Shown piece by piece: positions 40,219 to 42,978 of a DNA stretch of 42,978 nucleotides. The stretch is from a virus. Position 1 is the stretch's first letter. Every line of letters starts with the position of its first letter. The position numbers and the translations under genes were made by a program. The notes below the pieces were generated by a model. That model searched no databases. It was not told where the DNA came from and saw only the letters and a list, made by a program, of their open reading frames with translations. The stretch spans positions 1-42,978 of IMG/VR virus record IMGVR_UViG_3300025687_000092, one strand, 5' to 3'.

Positions 40219-41087
40219 AACCTGTCACCGGGCGAAAACCTGTCGTGTTGGTGCTTTATGTTCTTACCTGCAATCTTTGTGTACCTACTCGTCATGTGCT
40301 GAGTCTCATGACCGAGCAGTTTTTGTAATGTGAACGGGTCGCCACCTGCCATTATCCAGTTGACAGCAAAGGTATGACGCAAACGGTGGGGGTGTAGGTG
40401 TATGTCCAACTTATCGGATATACGCTGAAACGCTTGCTGTAACGCTCTCGGCTTAAGCCTGAAGCCCGATCTTGTGAGCCACAGCGCAGATTCGTGAACA
40501 CTGGCATACTTGGCTCTTAAGGCCATATACTCACGCAGAGAACCCAAAGACTTCTTACCAAAGGGCAACCATTGTTCTAATCCACCCTTACGAGTGATAC
40601 GCACCATACGATCAGACCATTGAATATCGCCTATGTCTATGTTGGTACATTCACGCAACCGCATACCGTTGTCTAACATAAGCCTTACTATTGTGCCATT
40701 GCGTCGATCATCGTAACCCTTGCACCGGCTCAGGTGGTCTATGACTCTTACAAGTTCTTCATCGGGCAACGGGTCCGGCGACTCCTTGGGTGTCGGTATT
40801 CTCGGCAGGTCAGGCATATCTACATAGTGGTATAGAGCGCAAAACTTATAAAACGCTCTCAGGCCACGTAGCTGTGCGTGTATCGTGCTATTAGACAATT
40901 TGGGGGATGATTGTCGCAAAGATACGAAATAGGGTCTTATATCACCCACAGATTGCTCTAACGTGCCACCCTTTAAATACCTTTGGTATCTATCCAATAC
41001 ATACTGATAAAATTCGAGGCTTTTGGGGCTGACACCTGCGATCTCACGGTCTTGGATGAACGACCTTTTTGCTTCGGCAAAAGTCAT
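40215..41087 (-). CDS. int: Tyrosine integrase
   Basis: 290 residues. N-terminal core-binding SAM-like domain (about 1-85, SPKSLEFYQYVLDRYQRYL), catalytic domain from about 105 with Arg143 (NGMRLREC), Lys167 (TRKGG), His234-x-x-Arg237 (HPHRLRHTF), His260 (LLGHE) and Tyr269 (TSRYT). It should integrate the phage at the tRNA-Thr sequence found 60 bases upstream. ATG 41087 with GGAG upstream is chosen over the in-frame GTG at 41099. No excisionase was recognised. Confidence 0.95.
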   Translation of the reverse strand: MTFAEAKRSFIQDREIAGVSPKSLEFYQYVLDRYQRYLKGGTLEQSVGDIRPYFVSLRQSSPKLSNSTIHAQLRGLRAFYKFCALYHYVDMPDLPRIPTPKESPDPLPDEELVRVIDHLSRCKGYDDRRNGTIVRLMLDNGMRLRECTNIDIGDIQWSDRMVRITRKGGLEQWLPFGKKSLGSLREYMALRAKYASVHESALWLTRSGFRLKPRALQQAFQRISDKLDIHLHPHRLRHTFAVNWIMAGGDPFTLQKLLGHETQHMTSRYTKIAGKNIKHQHDRFSPGDRF

Positions 41088-41149
41088 AATCAGACGCACT
41101 CCACAAGGTAAATACGATATAACTTGTTGTTTTATATGGGGGAGTTATC

Positions 41150-41201
41150 CACCTGATTTGTAATCAGGCGGTCAGCGGTTCGAATCCGCTGGACGGCTCC
41201 A
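41150..41201 (+). other. attP core: 3' part of tRNA-Thr(TGT)
   Basis: Reads CCTGA-TTTGTAA-TCAGG (anticodon arm, 41152-41168, anticodon TGT), variable CGGTC, T arm AGCGG-TTCGAAT-CCGCT, acceptor strand GGACGGC, T and CCA (41199-41201). The 5' half is absent: upstream bases show no D arm and no GCCGTCC. Such a 3' part next to int is the usual attP; insertion would rebuild the host tRNA. The anticodon arm gives inverted core sites around a 7-base TTTGTAA. Confidence 0.85.
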
Positions 41202-41207
41202 TATCGT

Positions 41208-41247
41208 TACCCCACAATGATTTACGCTCATTGTGGGGTATTTCTTT
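41208..41247 (+). terminator. Perfect 13-bp hairpin after the tRNA 3' part
   Basis: TACCCCACAATGA (41208-41220) pairs exactly with TCATTGTGGGGTA (41228-41240), loop TTTACGC, followed by TTTCTTT. It is placed as a tRNA-gene terminator, so the phage would bring a terminator for the tRNA it rebuilds on integration. Confidence 0.85.
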
Positions 41248-41262
41248 GCTCGATATTGGGGC

Positions 41263-41293
41263 TTACAAATCAGGTGCTCTACCAGCTGAGCTA
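41263..41293 (-). other. tRNA-Thr 5' part in inverted orientation
   Basis: On the minus strand, TAGCTCAGCTGGTAGAGC (bases 8 to the D arm) runs into ACCTGATTTGTAA and then stops matching a tRNA. It is the complementary half to the fragment at 41150-41201, sharing CACCTGATTTGTAA in opposite orientation. The upstream 7 bases (GTAGTCA) do not pair with GGACGGC, so no complete tRNA can form. Confidence 0.8.
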
Positions 41294-41296
41294 TGA

Positions 41297-41668
41297 CTAC
41301 TGCACAGCAGATACCGTAATTTTTGCAGTAGAATTACCCTGATATTCAAATTTATATGCTGAAATTGGAACAGCTATGCTCTTAAGGACAGATGCGCCAG
41401 GTGCAATGTCTAAAATAACTATTTCTATGCGCTGGCCTATTACCGAACCGCTATGGCTTACCGATACGTCCACGTTATAGGCCTTTGTAATGGGCAATTC
41501 ACCGATATTCACCAACTTAACTTGCACATCTACTGCGTTTGAATACCAGAAAAAACCGTTTGTTTCTGCCCTTATGTCGCTGATAGACCCCTCAGTGATC
41601 TGTGCCACAGGATTATCGCTACCACATCCCCATGCGACGAAAGCTAATAATACAATTCTTATTTCATA
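41297..41668 (-). pseudogene. Lipoprotein-like gene with damaged 5' end
   Basis: An intact frame runs from GTG 41608 to TAG 41297-41299 (103 residues, beta-rich: PSAYKFEYQGNSTAKITV-type end). Upstream in the same frame lies FVAWGC-GSDNP, a lipobox-like junction, after a TAG. In another frame, behind GGGAGA and ATG 41668, comes RIVLLAF, a signal-peptide core. A base lost in the T4 run near 41640 and a change near codon 3 would restore a normal lipoprotein. It may be a decayed or mis-assembled lysogenic conversion (exclusion) gene. Confidence 0.45.
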
Positions 41669-41825
41669 ATCTCTCCCATATTTTAGGGTTGCATGATTGC
41701 AAAATGTTTACGATATTATTTCACCATCCGCCAACTACTGCACATGTGTGCAGTAGTGAGTCCACCATTTAATCGTCGAGGTTACATTGGGATTACTGTG
41801 GAGGCGCGTGTGCCACTTTCTAAAT
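41669..41825. other. Gap between repressor and lipoprotein-like gene
   Basis: No gene is seen. The gap holds an inverted repeat with 11-base arms: ACTACTGCACA at 41734-41744 and its complement at 41747-41757. The same ACTACTGCACA occurs at 41296-41306, at the other end of the lipoprotein-like gene. A terminator for the repressor is possible but has no T run. Confidence 0.6.
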
Positions 41826-42203
41826 TTATTTACGACCAAACATATCCATCATTTTGTTTATCATCTCCAACCCATCTTCAGATTTTAGCAACGGTGAGGC
41901 GAGCAGTCTCCGAAGGGCATCTGTTAAACCCGGACTTTCTTGCTCAAGTGCAAACACTAACCGCGCAATCTCTGTCGCCTCAGTCATCTCATGCGTCGGC
42001 TTCCGATCATTCTCACCCATCAACTCGTCGATAGACACGTTAAACAGGCTTGCAATCTTCATAATTGTCTTGGATGAAGGGTTGATTTCTTCGCGTTCAA
42101 TCTTGGACAAATGGCTTTGGGTGGTTCCACACTTTTTAGCCAGTTCTCCTTGCGTCCATCCTAACTGCTTGCGATACAATGATATACGTTTTCCGAGTTT
42201 CAT
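41826..42203 (-). CDS. CI-like repressor, XRE helix-turn-helix
   Basis: 125 residues. The N-terminal HTH covers about 17-36 (TQGELAKKCGTTQSHLSKIE) followed by the helix IMKIASLFNVSIDELMG. The C-terminal half is a helical region (EIARLVFALEQESPGL) without a LexA-type protease motif, so SOS-type self-cleavage is not indicated. It is transcribed leftward from the operator region at 42220 and should repress the rightward early operon, keeping the prophage silent. Confidence 0.88.
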   Translation of the reverse strand: MKLGKRISLYRKQLGWTQGELAKKCGTTQSHLSKIEREEINPSSKTIMKIASLFNVSIDELMGENDRKPTHEMTEATEIARLVFALEQESPGLTDALRRLLASPLLKSEDGLEMINKMMDMFGRK

Positions 42204-42219
42204 AACCTCAACTTTTTTT

Positions 42220-42233
42220 AGTATTATAATACT
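42220..42233. promoter_or_regulatory. Operator palindrome between repressor and Cro-like gene
   Basis: AGTATTATAATACT is an exact 14-base palindrome. On the minus strand it includes TATAAT, the likely -10 box of the repressor promoter, with TTGAAG about 15 bases upstream. Binding here would regulate the repressor gene itself and may affect the rightward promoter 6 bases away. Confidence 0.75.
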
Positions 42234-42239
42234 TTTTTC

Positions 42240-42269
42240 TTGACTTCAATATGCAACTTGTTGTATATT
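42240..42269 (+). promoter_or_regulatory. Rightward early promoter
   Basis: TTGACT at 42240-42245, 18-base spacer, TATATT at 42264-42269. It drives the Cro-like gene at 42314 and, by the gene overlaps that follow, probably the early operon across the junction. Its -35 box and the leftward -35 (TTGAAG) overlap as complementary sequences. Confidence 0.75.
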
Positions 42270-42313
42270 GTTATTACAATCGACGATGACAATGGTATTT
42301 CGGGAGACATAAT

Positions 42314-42526
42314 ATGACTGAAGTAAATTACATTAAAAAGTTTAGAGAAGATGCAGGGCTTACTTATATGGGTGCTTCTAAGCTAATTGGAACATCTCAA
42401 CAAAACTACGATCAGACCGAGAAACGGTGGCCTAACATTACTCTCCCTAACTTTATTAAAATAGCCCAAGCATTTGGCTACAAAGTAAATATCAGTGTGG
42501 TGGGTGAATCCTCAAACCAAGAGTAA
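42314..42526 (+). CDS. Cro-like XRE-type regulator, 70 aa
   Basis: HTH at about residues 17-36 (TYMGASKLIGTSQQNYDQTE) and a following helix (LPNFIKIAQAFGYKVNISV). Small size and divergent position opposite the repressor fit a Cro-type switch protein. CGGGAGA lies before the ATG. It heads the rightward early operon. Confidence 0.85.
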   Translation: MTEVNYIKKFREDAGLTYMGASKLIGTSQQNYDQTEKRWPNITLPNFIKIAQAFGYKVNISVVGESSNQE

Positions 42527-42607
42527 TCCCAAATATTCACCCACCACATAACCAACTACAAACACTGTGTTACCAGCACAGTATTACAGAAAAGGTAAGG
42601 TATCTCA
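42527..42607. other. Short leader/gap after Cro-like gene
   Basis: Contains a 6-bp hairpin, ACTGTG (42564-42569) with CACAGT (42577-42582), no T run. AAGGTAAGG at its end serves the next small ORF. Confidence 0.4.
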
Positions 42608-42694
42608 ATGTTTTACGCAATAAGAAAGACCCGACAGTTTATTCGCGCACTGCGAATGTATGTCAAATTTGGTGGCGTATTTCCATCATTCTGA
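42608..42694 (+). CDS. Short ORF, 28 aa
   Basis: ATG 42608 follows AAGGTAAGG; stop TGA 42692-42694. The peptide is basic and aromatic (FYAIRKTRQFIRALRMYVKF). Possible small regulator or membrane peptide; only the ribosome-binding site supports it. Confidence 0.4.
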   Translation: MFYAIRKTRQFIRALRMYVKFGGVFPSF

Positions 42695-42731
42695 CACAGC
42701 CACCATTCACAATGTTTCAGGGGGGTAGGCC

Positions 42732-42794
42732 ATGAAACGCTTTAGATCACCACCATATCTTGCATTTGATAATCCACCACCAACTAACCCATAG
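42732..42794 (+). CDS. Very short ORF, 20 aa
   Basis: ATG 42732 follows GGGGGTAGG; stop TAG 42792-42794. Pro-rich peptide (MKRFRSPPYLAFDNPPP). The next gene's AAGGAG lies four bases after the stop, so it may be a translated leader. Low certainty. Confidence 0.35.
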   Translation: MKRFRSPPYLAFDNPPPTNP

Positions 42795-42811
42795 GATAAG
42801 GAGATCACACA

Positions 42812-42978
42812 TTGAGCGCACAAACACTATCACAAAACGTCATCGGACAAAAGGACTTTTTGAACCTCATTAAAGTAAGGAACGAGTTGGATGAGATTAG
42901 CGTAGAACTGGACGACAATTTTACTGAAGAACCCGACCTTGATCAACTTCTTGGTTCGGCACTGATGCACGTAGAATC
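42812..42978 (+). CDS. Small early protein, 5' part (continues at 2)
   Basis: TTG 42812 with AAGGAG at 42798-42803. The frame reads SAQTLSQNVIGQKDFLNLIK and continues across the circular junction to the stop at 203-205, 70 residues in all. In the left copy the Lys of GQKD is Val. No family recognised. Confidence 0.7.
   Translation, partial: MSAQTLSQNVIGQKDFLNLIKVRNELDEISVELDDNFTEEPDLDQLLGSALMHVE
42820..42978. repeat. Terminal overlap of circular genome (right copy)
   Basis: Repeats 1-159 with two adjacent substitutions at 42851-42852. See the left copy for interpretation. Confidence 0.93.

Noticed and set aside
41150-41201. Complete tRNA gene
   Set aside because: No 5' acceptor strand or D arm precedes the anticodon arm; only a 3' part is present.
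1-42978. CRISPR array or retron/DGR reverse transcriptase
   Set aside because: No regular repeat-spacer pattern and no reverse-transcriptase motif was seen in any listed gene; the only repeats are short tandem or coding ones.

Overview
The window is essentially one complete, circularly closed genome of a temperate tailed phage with a short (podovirus-like) tail. The first 159 bases recur at the end (1-159 = 42820-42978, with two adjacent differences), and one gene runs across the junction, so the true circle is about 42.82 kb. It encodes an integrase, a CI-like repressor and a Cro-like regulator, portal, capsid, adaptor and nozzle-type tail proteins, and very large ejection-type proteins. No tape-measure, sheath or tail-tube gene was seen. 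The host is a bacterium that uses Shine-Dalgarno signals and encodes the tRNA CCA end, because a tRNA-Thr(TGT) 3' part forms the likely attP. I cannot name the host.

Layout. (1) 40.2-42.5 kb, lysogeny: integrase, attP/tRNA fragments, a damaged lipoprotein-like gene and the repressor on the minus strand. A divergent operator/promoter separates them from the Cro-like gene, which opens the rightward early operon. (2) 42.6 kb through the junction to 9.5 kb, early operon of small, tightly overlapping genes: a Rad52-like annealing protein, SWIM zinc-finger protein, PC4-like ssDNA-binding protein, PD-(D/E)XK-like nuclease, RusA resolvase, GIY-YIG nuclease, a sigma-70-family factor and the large terminase. 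The terminase is split into two non-adjacent genes in inverted order. (3) 9.5-14.3 kb, accessory small genes with their own sigma70-like promoters, closed by a strong terminator and a repeat-rich gap. (4) 14.3-24.7 kb, an AraC-like regulator, portal, HNH nuclease, scaffold, decoration protein, major capsid, adaptor and nozzle. (5) 24.7-30.1 kb, tail fibre, small membrane proteins, M15 endolysin and a metallophosphoesterase. (6) 30.2-40.2 kb, four virion/ejection genes, one with an L,D-transpeptidase domain and one of 1645 residues.

How it probably works. The repressor at the 42.2 kb operator would hold the early operon off. After induction that operon would supply recombination functions, the terminase parts and the phage sigma factor. 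The sigma factor may then turn on the structural blocks: the same AAAANNNCCCTATATTTC sequence stands before the 14.3 kb and 30.2 kb blocks. Three loci (2.07-2.44, 28.05-28.27 and 41.6-41.67 kb) look like genes broken at homopolymers; they may be decayed genes, programmed shifts or residual assembly indels.
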